A DNA stretch of 64,000 bases from G958296245 sp965262055 (GCA_965262055.1 CBDHEI010000002.1:1674001-1738000); one strand, 5' to 3'; positions 24,950 to 34,290 are shown, counted from the stretch's first letter. Notes: generated by a model from the sequence alone, not told the origin. Numbers and translations: made by a program.

Positions 24950-25678
24950 CTAGAGCCAGTCTATGGCGGAGCTGCGGTGGGTCAGGATCCGGAGCCGGTC
25001 TGCGTCCGTGACGAAGTGGGCGACCTGGCTGATGAACTCCTGGAGGCTCTCGGCGACGCTGGCGTTCGTGGTGTCGATCTCCATCTTGCGGCGGATCAGG
25101 GATACCTCGTACTGCTCCTGGAACAGCTCCAGCACCTGCTCGGCGTCCTCGGCCCGGAAGTACGTGTCCTTGTGCCTGCCTGGAAACGGGCTGTCGCCCT
25201 TCGCCATGCGTTCGCGGACCACCTCGGGAGACGCCTTGATCAGCACCAGGATAGTGTCGGGAATCAGCTTGAGAACGTCCTCGTCTATCCACCTGGCCAG
25301 CATCCGCCGGTCTGCGTACTCCCCAGGGCTGCCGTAGCCGTAGTAGAGGGGGGCGTACACCGCTTCCCCGTAGTACCAGTCCATCAGGAACAGGTCCGGC
25401 TCCTCAATGTACCCCGGCGTGAGCTTGTTGTATATTTGGTAGCGCTGGTAGTGTTCCAGCAGTCCCGGGTTCAGGGTCAGCATCTGCTTCTCGGAAAGCT
25501 CCTTGTGGTGCTCGTGTCCCATGGCGTGCACCACGTGGGGCACCACGAAGTGGTCGTGGAACGAGAAGTGAGGCGGCGGCAGGAAGGGCTCCCCCGTCTG
25601 CTCCGACCACCAACGGGAGACCTCGATTCCGAGCGTGTGCTTACCGGCCCATTCGCATCCGATGAAGAGTAGTCGCAT
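24950..25678 (-). CDS. P-loop nucleotide kinase-like protein
   Basis: This 242-residue protein starts MRLLFIGCEWAGKHTL, a strand leading into a Walker A loop of the form GxxxxGKxT. A middle segment rich in Tyr and His (DWYYGEAVYAPLYYGYG) and the later strand TILVLIKASPEVVRERM resemble the layout of deoxynucleoside and thymidylate-type kinases. The substrate is unknown. ATG 25678 is chosen because AGGAGG lies 7 nt upstream; a TTG six bases earlier would overlap that site. It lies 2 bp after the epimerase stop codon, so the two are probably co-translated. Confidence 0.7.
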   Translation of the reverse strand: MRLLFIGCEWAGKHTLGIEVSRWWSEQTGEPFLPPPHFSFHDHFVVPHVVHAMGHEHHKELSEKQMLTLNPGLLEHYQRYQIYNKLTPGYIEEPDLFLMDWYYGEAVYAPLYYGYGSPGEYADRRMLARWIDEDVLKLIPDTILVLIKASPEVVRERMAKGDSPFPGRHKDTYFRAEDAEQVLELFQEQYEVSLIRRKMEIDTTNASVAESLQEFISQVAHFVTDADRLRILTHRSSAIDWL

Positions 25679-25680
25679 TC

Positions 25681-26487
25681 TCAAGCCTCCTGGGGAAGAC
25701 TGAACTGTTCAGCCGAGTCTTGGGGCGCGTAGCCGAGCACCCGCGCTGGGTGCTCGATGTCCCGGTACCCCCACCTGTTGTTGGAGAGGGCGAAGAAGAT
25801 GTCGTACTTCAGTTCATCGGGCGCGTCTATGCACCTCTGCAGCATCTGTGCAATGTCGCGGTGGCTAAGGTACCTGCTGACCTCTCCGATGATCTCCGGC
25901 CTGTTGGCCTCGTTCACCCTGCCGATGCGCACGCACAGCACGGACATGCCGTAGGTGTCCGAGAAGTGGCGGCCTAGCGCCTCGCCCCATATCTTGGTGG
26001 CGCCGTAGATCCCCCCTGGCCACGTCTGCTCGTGCGTGATCTTGGGGAAGTCGTCTGGCACCTCGTCGTATCTGCCCTGGGCTATGGCGTCGTACGGCGG
26101 CTCGGTCTCGAAGCCACGGGCCGTCGCGCCGCTGCTCGCGAAGACGACCCGCTTTACGCCTGCGAGCCGGGCCGCCTCGTATACATTGTATGCGCCGATC
26201 ACGTTGACTGGTAGCTGCCCCTCGAAGCTGTCGTCGCCCAAATAAGCAGCCATGTGGGCCACCACGTCGACGCCTTCGAACGCGGGCTTTATCGCCTCCA
26301 GGTCCGCGATGTCGGCCTGGACGCACTCGATGCCCTCCACGGCACGGCGGTTCAAAGCCCGCAGTTCGTAGCCGCCCAGCTCCTCGAGGTGGCGTCTAAG
26401 GATGCCGCCTATGAGCCCGCTCATGCCGGTGATCAGGACCCGCTTTACGCCGCGTCCGCCCTCTGAGTTGCACTGTGTGTCTGTCAT
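25681..26487 (-). CDS. NAD-dependent epimerase/dehydratase (extended SDR)
   Basis: This is a 268-residue Rossmann protein. It has the nucleotide site ITGMSGLIGGILRRHL, the Asp after strand 3 (CVQADIADLE), the AHMAAYLG loop, the catalytic Ser region VFASSGATARG and YGATK with the Tyr/Lys pair. It most resembles sugar-nucleotide or uronate-type dehydrogenases/epimerases. GTG in GVKRVLITG would be a shorter start. It lies between the kinase-like gene and the enolase-family gene on the same strand. Confidence 0.85.
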   Translation of the reverse strand: MTDTQCNSEGGRGVKRVLITGMSGLIGGILRRHLEELGGYELRALNRRAVEGIECVQADIADLEAIKPAFEGVDVVAHMAAYLGDDSFEGQLPVNVIGAYNVYEAARLAGVKRVVFASSGATARGFETEPPYDAIAQGRYDEVPDDFPKITHEQTWPGGIYGATKIWGEALGRHFSDTYGMSVLCVRIGRVNEANRPEIIGEVSRYLSHRDIAQMLQRCIDAPDELKYDIFFALSNNRWGYRDIEHPARVLGYAPQDSAEQFSLPQEA

Positions 26488-26496
26488 GTCGCTCCT

Positions 26497-27647
26497 CTAC
26501 CAGTTGGTGTACGAGCCGTCCCGGCGATGGAGGTGTGGTCCCTCCCAGAACTTGAAGTCCCCGCCGGCGGCGTCTTCGTTGAACTCCACGCCGAGCCCTG
26601 GGCCGGTGGGCACTGGGTACCGGTTGCCCTCCAGGGCCGGCTGTACAGGGAATAGCTCTTTGCCGTAGATCATCCCCTCTCTCTTGCGGTCCTCCAGCGT
26701 GTCGAAGTTGGGGACTGCCGCCGCCAGGTGGATGGACGCTGCAGTGCAGATCGGTCCGAGTGGGTTGTGCGGCATCAGGTCGATGTAGTGGGCCTCGCAC
26801 CATCCCGCGACCTTCATGGCCTCCGTAAACCCTCCGATGTTGCAGATGTCCACTCGCGCGAAGTTGGTCAGGCCGCGCTCTATATATGGCAGGAAGTGCC
26901 ACTTGCTGGAGATCTCCTCTCCGATGGCAAACGGCACGTTGGTCATGGAACGGAGCGTCGCGTAGGCGTACGGTGTTTCGTCTCGTATAGGCTCTTCCAG
27001 GAAGTCCAGCGTGTGGGGCGGCAACATCTGGCAGAAGGAGGCGGCCTCGGCCACGCTCAGCTTGTGGTGGTAGTCGAGGCCCAGTACCGGGCGCGGTCCC
27101 AGCGCTTCCCGCACCTTGATCAGCCACTCTGCCGTGACGGCGATCGATTCCCTGGGCTCGAACAGCGTTTCGTCCTCTGCGGCGTCGGGCTCCGCGGGGC
27201 CGAACCGGATGACGTTCCATCCCTCCTCCACCATCTTCAGCGCGTCCTCCACCACCTCAGGCCCCTGGAGGGGATAGGCGGAGGTGGGGAAGCAGGGCAC
27301 GTAGTCGCGGTGCGCCCCCCCAGGAGCTGGTATACGGGCACGCCCAGCTTCCTCGCCACGAGATCATGCAGGGCGATGTCTATGGCCGACAGGGCTCCGG
27401 TCAGGATGCGACCGCCCTCGAAGTACTGGCTGCGGTAAGTCTCCTGCCAGATGGCGCCTATGGCCATCGGGTCTTTGCCGATCAGGAACTCCCGGAAGTG
27501 GGCGACGGCTCCCTGGACGGCCAGCTCCCTCCCGGATACGCCGGCCTCGCCCCAACCGTAATACCCTTCGTCCGACTCGATCTTCAGGACGAACATGGTT
27601 CTCGCCCCAGCCCAGATGGGGTAGGACTTTATGTCAGTGATCTTCAT
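26497..27647 (-). pseudogene. Mandelate racemase/galactonate dehydratase-type enolase, one-base frameshift
   Basis: Two frames together make one enolase-superfamily protein of about 383 residues. The first (27647 to about 27315) holds the capping domain, MKITDIKSYPIW through LGVPVYQLLGG. The second (27300 to 26497) holds the barrel: LGLDYHHKLS, the metal-ligand Glu in FLEEPI, a second Glu in AIGEEISS, then RVDICNIGG and MPHNPLGPI. The shift falls in a run of seven G on the coding strand (C at 27315-27321); eight would restore LLGGAHRDYVPCF. The likely reaction is dehydration of a sugar acid. Both parts are otherwise well conserved, so this may be a recent mutation or a sequencing error. Confidence 0.85.
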
Positions 27648-27699
27648 GGCATCCTCGGCCTTGCGTTCCGTTCCTATGCGGCAAGGTGTGGCGGCTGCC

Positions 27700-29007
27700 C
27701 TATCCGAACCGCGTCAGCCCGTCGTAGAACCAGGCCAGCGGCAGCGATAGCTGCACGGAGCCGGTGTGTCCGCGACCCGATTCGGGCCGCTGGTCGTAGC
27801 GTCTGGTCCCGACCGGGTCCGCGATATGGAAGGCGCGGTCGCTGGACCCGAACCGGACGATCACCTGGTCCTTCCAGAGCGAGATGAAGGGGTAGGTGCC
27901 CTGGATGTCGTTGAGGGGTAGCCTCGGAGACAGTTCCGCTGCGCGGTAGTTCTGAATAGGCGGGGGCTCGACGTAGGTGCGGTCATGCTCCCCGTACACT
28001 GAGAATATGTTCCTGGAACGGAGCCAGGTGGTGCCTCCGTCCTTGCTTATCGCTGCGGACAGCCGGTGTCGCTGCAGCCCCTTCTCAATCTCGTCGGGCG
28101 AAGCCTGGTTCCAGATCACCAGCAGGTCGCCCGTGCCCGGAAGCCGCGTCATCGCCGCGGGCGCCAGGGCCGTCGCCAGCGAGCTGGGCTCGGGGTGGGA
28201 CCAGGTCGTCCCGTTGTCGGAGGACCATGATTGGTAGAAGCGGCCCAGAGGCGTACGCATGAGCATCAGCAGGTGGTCCGGGCTAACTTCCGCGATGGCG
28301 GGCTCGTTGCAGCGCCAGTGACCGCCGGCGCTGAAGTCCAGCGTGACGAAGAGCTCGCCGCCAGCCCCCCACTTGCCCTTGCCATCGTTGGCGCTCCAGG
28401 TGCGGCCCTCGTCGTCCGAGTAGTACGCCCAGCAGTAGGTGAAGAAGTGCTCGTAACCGTGTGCTCCGACACGCGCGATCTTATCTCCGAACATCGCCCG
28501 CGTAGTCGGCCCTATACCAAGGCTTCCGCCCCGCAACGTTTTCCCTACCAGGTTATAGGTGGACGCGACGATGCGCCCGTTGCTGGTAACGGCAGCCTCG
28601 TTGTGGATAACTGCGTTGTTGTACGGCTCTGATACCCGGTACGACTCCGACCACGTCTTGCCGTCGTCTTCCGACACGCGGAACCATTCGCTCTGCTGGT
28701 ACTGCCGTTCTCTGCCGCCGTCCCGGCCGGGCTCGCTCCAGAAGGCGCCGATATGACCGGACTTGAGCCTTGCCAGGTGCCGGAGCGATCCTTCCATCTC
28801 GGACCCGTCGGCCTGCATGAGCGCCTCCGGCTCCGACCACGTCATACCTCCGTCGCCGGAGAGCGACCCGGTCGCCCCGCGCACGCCCAGCAGGCTGCCG
28901 TCGCCGAGTTCCAACATGCTTCTGGAATTTTTCGACGCCTCGATGTTGACGTATGTGGCTTCACTTGGGACGCACTCGCGAACCCGCTCCTCGAAAGCTG
29001 TGCCCAT
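27700..29007 (-). CDS. Sialidase-like Asp-box (BNR repeat) protein
   Basis: This is a 435-residue six-bladed propeller candidate. Five Asp boxes of the form SxDxGxTW are visible: SGDGGMTW, SEDDGKTW, SDDEGRTW, SSDNGTTW and SKDGGTTW. This pattern is shared by exo-alpha-sialidases and related glycoside hydrolases. No signal peptide is present, so it is probably cytoplasmic, and sialidase catalytic residues cannot be confirmed. ATG 29007 has GGAGGGCGG just upstream; a frame reaching 29073 is less likely. Its position after the enolase-family gene suggests carbohydrate-acid catabolism. Confidence 0.8.
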   Translation of the reverse strand: MGTAFEERVRECVPSEATYVNIEASKNSRSMLELGDGSLLGVRGATGSLSGDGGMTWSEPEALMQADGSEMEGSLRHLARLKSGHIGAFWSEPGRDGGRERQYQQSEWFRVSEDDGKTWSESYRVSEPYNNAVIHNEAAVTSNGRIVASTYNLVGKTLRGGSLGIGPTTRAMFGDKIARVGAHGYEHFFTYCWAYYSDDEGRTWSANDGKGKWGAGGELFVTLDFSAGGHWRCNEPAIAEVSPDHLLMLMRTPLGRFYQSWSSDNGTTWSHPEPSSLATALAPAAMTRLPGTGDLLVIWNQASPDEIEKGLQRHRLSAAISKDGGTTWLRSRNIFSVYGEHDRTYVEPPPIQNYRAAELSPRLPLNDIQGTYPFISLWKDQVIVRFGSSDRAFHIADPVGTRRYDQRPESGRGHTGSVQLSLPLAWFYDGLTRFG

Positions 29008-29051
29008 TTTCCGCCCTCCTTTCACGCGACGCGGCTCCGTATCGAGACCGG

Positions 29052-29086
29052 AGTATACCAATTCGTGTCCCATAGCATGCTATTAT
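29052..29086. promoter_or_regulatory. Divergent extended -10 promoters
   Basis: On the minus strand TGGTATACT (29060-29052) faces the Asp-box gene. On the plus strand TGCTATTAT (29078-29086) faces the scramblase-like gene. Neither has a strong -35 box, as expected for extended -10 promoters. Confidence 0.45.
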
Positions 29087-29116
29087 CATGGCCAAATATT
29101 CAAAGGTGGCAGGCAA

Positions 29117-29710
29117 GTGACTGACCTTACTAGGTACAGTAGTCTCCTTATCCGTCAGGAAGTTGAGCAGCTTGAGGTCTTCACGGGATTCGAGACGGCC
29201 AATCGGTACGGCGTGCTGACGCCGGAGGGCAGTCAGCTCATGTATGCCTACGAGGACTCCGGCGCGATCACCCGGCAGTTCATGGGGTCGCATCGCCCGC
29301 TCTCCATTCATGTCGTTGACGGTGGTGGCGGCCAGGTAATGAGCGCCAGCCGGAGCTTCTTCTGGTTCCGCTCCCACCTCCACGTGAGCGACGCCGCAGG
29401 CCAGCCCATCGGCTCTCTGCGCAAGCGGATTACGTTCATAAGCCGCAAGTTCTCGCTGATGGACGCAAACGGTAGCCAGATCGCGCAGGTCAAGGGTAGT
29501 ATCTTCCGGCCACATACCTTCATCGTTGAGAACGGCGGCGGGGAAGAGGTAGGCCGCGTCACGAAGCAGTGGAGCGGCATGGCTAGGGAGGTATTCACCG
29601 ACGCCGACTCGTTCCGCGTCCAGTTCGCCGACCCTGAAGGCAGCCAGACCTTCCGCCTCTTGGTCCTCGCCGCCGCCTTCGCCATAGACCTGGAATACTT
29701 CGAGAAGTAG
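29117..29710 (+). CDS. Phospholipid scramblase/LURP-one-related protein
   Basis: This 197-residue protein has the Tubby-like beta-barrel pattern of the scramblase and LURP-one-related family. Features are YGVLTPEGSQLMYAYEDS, repeated strand pairs ending in SHLHVSDAAGQPIGSLRKR, FSLMDANGSQIAQVKGS and a hydrophobic C-terminal helix LLVLAAAFAIDLEYF. Bacterial members are common but mostly of unknown role, and scrambling is not established for them. GTG 29117 follows AAAGGTGG. It is a single gene, convergent with the transporter operon. Confidence 0.8.
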   Translation: MTDLTRYSSLLIRQEVEQLEVFTGFETANRYGVLTPEGSQLMYAYEDSGAITRQFMGSHRPLSIHVVDGGGGQVMSASRSFFWFRSHLHVSDAAGQPIGSLRKRITFISRKFSLMDANGSQIAQVKGSIFRPHTFIVENGGGEEVGRVTKQWSGMAREVFTDADSFRVQFADPEGSQTFRLLVLAAAFAIDLEYFEK

Positions 29711-29756
29711 CCGGGGCGCGGAGACGGTCACCCCCGAGGAGCCGAGCCCCCGGCCA

Positions 29757-30542
29757 TCAGAGTATCTGTGAGAGGAACCGCCTAACGCGTTCGTGGCGCG
29801 GGTTGTTGAAGAAGTCGTCGGGCGGCAGATCCTCGACGATGGTGCCCTCGTCGAACATCACTATCCGGTCGGCCACCTCGCGGGCGAAGCCCAACTCGTG
29901 CGTGACGGCGACGATGGTCATCTGGGAGGCGGCAAGCTCGCGCATCACCTCCAGGACTTCCTTGATCATCTCGGGATCCAGCGCCGAGGTGGGCTCGTCG
30001 AACAGCATGATCTTGGGCTGCATAGCGAGGGCTCGCGCGATGGCAACGCGCTGCTGCTGCCCGCCGGACAGCTCTCCGGGGTACTTGTCCGCCTGCTCCG
30101 GGATCCCCACCCTTTCGAGGAGTTCCCGCGCTATGGCCTCCGCCTCCGCGAGCGGGAGCTTGCGTACCTTCATGGGGGCCAGGGTGATGTTGCCCATTAC
30201 GCTCAGGTGTGGGAAGAGGTTGAACTGCTGGAATACCATGCCCACTTCCCGCCGAATGGCGTCTATGTTGCGGATGTCGTCCGTCATCTCGAAGCCGTCG
30301 ACTACGATGTCGCCCCGCTGGTGCTTATCCAACCGGTTGATCGTGCGGATGAAAGTGGACTTGCCGGACCCCGAAGGTCCGATTATCACCACCACCTCGC
30401 CCTTGCCAACCGACGTGGTGATCCCCCGCAGCGCGTGGAAGTTCCCGAACCACTTGTGAACGTCGCGGCATATGATGATGTCCTCCGCGCCGGGGGACTG
30501 TCCATCGACTGTCATCGTCGCCTCCGCGTTCTGATTGTCCAT
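29757..30542 (-). CDS. aapP: Amino acid ABC transporter ATP-binding protein
   Basis: This 261-residue ATPase is of the polar amino acid uptake family (GlnQ/AapP). It has Walker A GPSGSGKST, the Q-loop FQQFNLFPH, signature LSGGQQQR, Walker B IMLFDEPTSALD and the switch His in VTHELGFAREV. It energises the two permeases encoded just upstream in the operon. ATG 30542 gives the expected N-terminus; the longer frame to 30632 would run into the upstream gene. It is the last gene of the operon. Confidence 0.93.
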   Translation of the reverse strand: MDNQNAEATMTVDGQSPGAEDIIICRDVHKWFGNFHALRGITTSVGKGEVVVIIGPSGSGKSTFIRTINRLDKHQRGDIVVDGFEMTDDIRNIDAIRREVGMVFQQFNLFPHLSVMGNITLAPMKVRKLPLAEAEAIARELLERVGIPEQADKYPGELSGGQQQRVAIARALAMQPKIMLFDEPTSALDPEMIKEVLEVMRELAASQMTIVAVTHELGFAREVADRIVMFDEGTIVEDLPPDDFFNNPRHERVRRFLSQIL

Positions 30543-30559
30543 ATCACCTACTCCCTGAC

Positions 30560-31792
30560 TCACCGCTGGCCCACGCCCAGATGCCTCTCGAGCTGCCGGC
30601 TGGCATACGACATCGTATACGTGAACATCCAAAAGACCACGGCCACAAACAGGTACAGCTCACGCCCGTTGTCGGAGAACTCGACGTTGCCCTGGACGAT
30701 CGCTCTCCCTATTTCGAGGATGTCCAGCATACCGATGATGTAAACGAGGCTCGTGTCCTTGAACAGCCCTATGAACTGCCCGACGATGGTTGGGATCACG
30801 TTGCGTATAGCCTGGGGTAGCAGTATCAGCACCGTCACTTGCCAACCGGGAAGCCCAAGAGCCCTCGCCGCCTCTGCCTGTCCGGGCGGCAGCCCTTGGA
30901 GGCCGCCCCGGATGTTCTCGGCCATGTACGCTGACGAAAAGAGGGTGATGGTGATCGCCGCCCGAGTAACCGAGTTGACAGGGAAGTTCTCTGGCAAGGC
31001 CAACGGCACGAGCACCTGAGACACGAACAGCAGCGTGATCAGCGGGACTCCGCGAAATACCTCGATGAATACGACGCACATTAGCTTCACCACTGGCAGG
31101 TTGCTGCGCCGCCCGAGCGCAAGCGCGACCCCGATGGGGAAGGATAGTACGATGCCCGACACCGATAGTATCAGGTTGAGCATCAGCCCTCCCCATACCC
31201 TCGGCGACACAGGCTCCATGGCGCTCACGCCCGGCAGCCCGACCAGCAGAAAGAGGAACAGGACGTAGGTCACGAGGCCGCCCACGACGAGCCAACGCGG
31301 CCGACCCACCTTTTCGGTGGTCCCTAGCCAATACGCGGCTGCGAGGACCGGCAGGTTGCCGAGAACCATCAGGCGCACGTCCAAGGGCATTTCGACTCCC
31401 TCGTGCAGTGCTCCATAGGGCAGGGCTCCCACCACTAGCGCGACGGCCCCATAGCCTATGGCGATACGCTGGGCGGCCCCTTTCCACATCCCTGCCGCCA
31501 TGCCGAACAGGATCGACATCATCAGCCAGCCCACAAGCGGGCGCCAGACGTGCTCGGTCGGGTAGGTGCCTATGACGTAGAGCTGGGGCCGACTCGTGAC
31601 GAGAGTCCAGTCTGCCGTCGTGAAGATCCAGCTCAACCCGCTCCATAACGCCCAGAGCGCGAGCGGCACAGAGACAACCGTAACGATCGAGCTTGGCAAG
31701 CTGCCAAACAGGTTGACCCGGGCCCACCCGATCCACCCCGTCTCCATGCGAGGAGGTGGGAGGGACAAGGTTTGCTCGGTCCCAGCGGCCAT
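30560..31792 (-). CDS. aapM: Amino acid ABC transporter permease (AapM-like)
   Basis: This is a 410-residue inner-membrane permease. About eight hydrophobic segments are visible. The C-terminal half carries the binding-protein-dependent transport domain, with the EAA-type cytoplasmic loop GQAEAARALGLPGWQ. The large N-terminal extension with extra helices is typical of AapM rather than HisM. The stop lies 18 bp before aapP and the start 7 bp after aapQ. Confidence 0.9.
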   Translation of the reverse strand: MAAGTEQTLSLPPPRMETGWIGWARVNLFGSLPSSIVTVVSVPLALWALWSGLSWIFTTADWTLVTSRPQLYVIGTYPTEHVWRPLVGWLMMSILFGMAAGMWKGAAQRIAIGYGAVALVVGALPYGALHEGVEMPLDVRLMVLGNLPVLAAAYWLGTTEKVGRPRWLVVGGLVTYVLFLFLLVGLPGVSAMEPVSPRVWGGLMLNLILSVSGIVLSFPIGVALALGRRSNLPVVKLMCVVFIEVFRGVPLITLLFVSQVLVPLALPENFPVNSVTRAAITITLFSSAYMAENIRGGLQGLPPGQAEAARALGLPGWQVTVLILLPQAIRNVIPTIVGQFIGLFKDTSLVYIIGMLDILEIGRAIVQGNVEFSDNGRELYLFVAVVFWMFTYTMSYASRQLERHLGVGQR

Positions 31793-31798
31793 TGGTGC

Positions 31799-32977
31799 CT
31801 ATCCTCCCCTGAACTGGATGTGGCGGTTGTACAGATTGCCGATGAGCGAATAGCCGAGGCTGAACAGCAGATAGATGCCCATGATGATCAGGAAAATCGA
31901 GATGGCCGGAGCCGTCTGGGTCATCGTCTTGGCGACGCTTGTCAGGTCAGCGTATCCGATCACGATGGCCAGGCTGCTGTTCTTTGTCAGGTTCAGGTAC
32001 TGGCTGATGAGCGGCGGCAAGATGACTCGGAGTGACTGCGGGAATGTGACGTACCGCAGTGTCTCCAGGGTGCCAAGACCCAGCGAGCGGGAGGCCTCCC
32101 CCTGTCCGCGCGACACGGACTGCAACCCAGCACGCACAATCTCGGCGATGAAGGACGCCGTGTACATTATGAGCCCCATGAGCAGCGCCGCCAACTCGAT
32201 GGACAGGGTTACGCCGCCCTGTAGGTGCCCGAAACGTCCCTCCGGGTGGGGCAGGTCGATGGTCAGAGGGGCGCTGCCCACGGCGACCCATGCGACCGCA
32301 CCGCCGATAAGGGCTACACCGGCCCCCAACGCCAGAGGGTACGACGGTCGCCCTGTGCGAAGCTCCCGACGCGTCGCTATTCGGTTGACGACTATTGCCA
32401 CCACTATGGCAGCAACCGCGCATATACCCCAGACCAACGCCGTTTCCTGTCCCTTGAGCCATGGGAGCGAAAACCCGGAGTTGTTCATGTATAGCGCGTC
32501 AAACCACTCGAATCCCTCCCTCACTTGAGGGAGTCCGAGCATCACGATGTACCAGAAGAAGAGTTGAACGATCAGCGGCACATTGCGGAAGAACTCGACA
32601 TACACCTTCGCCGCCCGGCTCAGTATCCAGTTGCCTGACAACTGTGCGGAGCCTATGAAGACTCCCAATGCAGTGGCAAAGAACACGCCCACCAGGGACA
32701 GGGTCAGGGTGTTAGTTGCAGCTACCAGGAACGCATAGGCGAACGAGTCGCTCTCCTCATATGGCAGCAGCGATTCGCTTATGGGTGTGGAGTACTCCCT
32801 GGACAGGAAAGACCAGCCGCGGGGGATGTCCCGCTCTTCCACTGCGGAAGTGAGGTTGAATAGGAAGAACGCAACGGCCGCGATTACGACGATTGCCGAA
32901 ACGATCTGGGCGGTCCAACCCAAGATCCGCGCATGCCGCCAAATGGGTATGCCTTGGTAGGTGAGGGACTGCATCAT
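31799..32977 (-). CDS. aapQ: Amino acid ABC transporter permease (AapQ-like)
   Basis: This 392-residue permease is paired with AapM. Its His/Glu/Gln/Arg-family permease signature is visible at NTLTLSLVGVFFATALGVFIG, and the EAA-type loop reads GQGEASRSLGLGTLE. A large insert between membrane segments (about residues 150-260) contains extra helices, as in AapQ. ATG 32977 is chosen, with ATG 32974 and an upstream in-frame start at 33013 as alternatives; no ribosome site is decisive. Confidence 0.9.
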   Translation of the reverse strand: MMQSLTYQGIPIWRHARILGWTAQIVSAIVVIAAVAFFLFNLTSAVEERDIPRGWSFLSREYSTPISESLLPYEESDSFAYAFLVAATNTLTLSLVGVFFATALGVFIGSAQLSGNWILSRAAKVYVEFFRNVPLIVQLFFWYIVMLGLPQVREGFEWFDALYMNNSGFSLPWLKGQETALVWGICAVAAIVVAIVVNRIATRRELRTGRPSYPLALGAGVALIGGAVAWVAVGSAPLTIDLPHPEGRFGHLQGGVTLSIELAALLMGLIMYTASFIAEIVRAGLQSVSRGQGEASRSLGLGTLETLRYVTFPQSLRVILPPLISQYLNLTKNSSLAIVIGYADLTSVAKTMTQTAPAISIFLIIMGIYLLFSLGYSLIGNLYNRHIQFRGG

Positions 32978-33128
32978 CGTTCGCCCATCATCGCACAAGC
33001 TGGCAAGGCCCACAAGACGACGCGGCGGACAAGTTGACGTGCTGCGGGGTATTCAATGCTCTGCAGACATAGACCCGTGTCGAATGGGGCCAACGCGTGC
33101 AGGGGAAGTGCACACCCATACGGTGCTG

Positions 33129-34244
33129 CTAGCGAAGGGGTGCGGCGTAGATCTGCCCGCCCTTTGGGCAGTCTGTGCAGGGGGCATTTGCCCAGAGCGC
33201 GTTGCGACTCCCTTCGCGAGGCAGGTCGATGCCGTCCGGCCCCAGGTTGCGCTCGTAAATCTCGCCGTAGTTGCCGACGGCCTTGATGACCGTTTGGCCC
33301 ACGTCCTGTTCGAGCCCAAGTCCCTCTTGTCCGAAGGAGCCCTCGGTGCCGAGTAGACGCCTTGCCTTCACATTGTCGCTCGCGGCCATGGCGTCCACGT
33401 TCACCGAATCGACACCGTACGCCTCGGCATAGATGAGTATGCCCATGACCGTCTTCACGATGTCGAACCATTGCTCGTCGCCGTGAGGCACCACAGGGCC
33501 AAGCGGCTCTTCGGAGATCGTTTCCGGCAGGATGAGGTGTTCGTGTGGCCTGGGCAGTGTGCTTCGCAGGGCGGTGAGAGCCGAGCGGTCGCTGGTGAAC
33601 GCGTCGCAGGCGCCGCTCACGTACGATTCCAGGGCCACCTGTGGCTCTTCAAAGATTTTGGCATCATACTCCAGGTTGTTCTGCCTGAAGAAGTCGGCCA
33701 TGTTCAACTCGGTCGTGGTGCCGCTGGTGACGCACACCGATGCCCCGCCTAGCTCATACGAGCTATCTACTCCCAGGCTTGCCGGCACCATGAAGCCCTG
33801 GCCGTCGTAGAACATAGTCTGGACGAAGTTGCCCCAGTAGACGTCCCGGGAGGTGGTCCAAGTGGTGACGAACACCAGCATGTCCACTTCACCCGACTGG
33901 AGAATGGGGCCGCGTTCGGCGGCGGTAATCACGCGGATGTCGATGGCGTCCGGGTCTCCCAGAACACCGGCTGCCACGGCGCGGCAGAGGTCGACGTCAA
34001 ACCCAGAGGTATTCCCCGCTTCGTCCAGGAAGCCGAACCCCGGCGTGTCCGTAACGGCGGCACAGACGAGACGACCACGACCTTGGACCGCATCTAAGCG
34101 CGCACCCGCAGCCTTTTCATCAGCCGTCTCAATCTTGGCGGAGGCCGTGACTGGCTCCCCGTCCTCGTCTCCGCAGGCCAGAAGCCCAGCCAGAGCGAAG
34201 GCCAGACCTAGAATTGCAATGTGCCTACGGCCAACTCGCAGCAT
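33129..34244 (-). CDS. aapJ: Amino acid ABC transporter substrate-binding lipoprotein, copy 2
   Basis: This is a 371-residue exported binding protein. The lipobox LAGLLAC places the lipidated Cys at about residue 24. The mature part has the family-3 solute-binding fold: GFLDEAGNTSGFDVDLCRAVAAGVLGD, then ITAAERGPILQSGEVDML and a C-terminal YGEIYERNLG. It is a close paralogue of the next gene upstream in the operon (34291-35481), but without that gene's coiled-coil linker. The Cys pair in APCTDCPKGG is conserved in both and may form a disulphide. Confidence 0.9.
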   Translation of the reverse strand: MLRVGRRHIAILGLAFALAGLLACGDEDGEPVTASAKIETADEKAAGARLDAVQGRGRLVCAAVTDTPGFGFLDEAGNTSGFDVDLCRAVAAGVLGDPDAIDIRVITAAERGPILQSGEVDMLVFVTTWTTSRDVYWGNFVQTMFYDGQGFMVPASLGVDSSYELGGASVCVTSGTTTELNMADFFRQNNLEYDAKIFEEPQVALESYVSGACDAFTSDRSALTALRSTLPRPHEHLILPETISEEPLGPVVPHGDEQWFDIVKTVMGILIYAEAYGVDSVNVDAMAASDNVKARRLLGTEGSFGQEGLGLEQDVGQTVIKAVGNYGEIYERNLGPDGIDLPREGSRNALWANAPCTDCPKGGQIYAAPLR

Positions 34245-34251
34245 TTGTAAA

Positions 34252-34282
34252 GTCGGGCTCGGCGCGTCGCGCCGAGCCCGAC
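34252..34282. promoter_or_regulatory. Perfect 15-bp inverted repeat between the two binding-protein genes
   Basis: GTCGGGCTCGGCGCG is followed after one base by its exact reverse complement. Read on the coding (minus) strand it is followed only by TTTACAAA. Placed between a binding-protein gene and the rest of its operon, it probably stabilises the upstream mRNA or partly terminates, giving more of copy 1. Confidence 0.8.
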
Positions 34283-34290
34283 CCCAGTAT

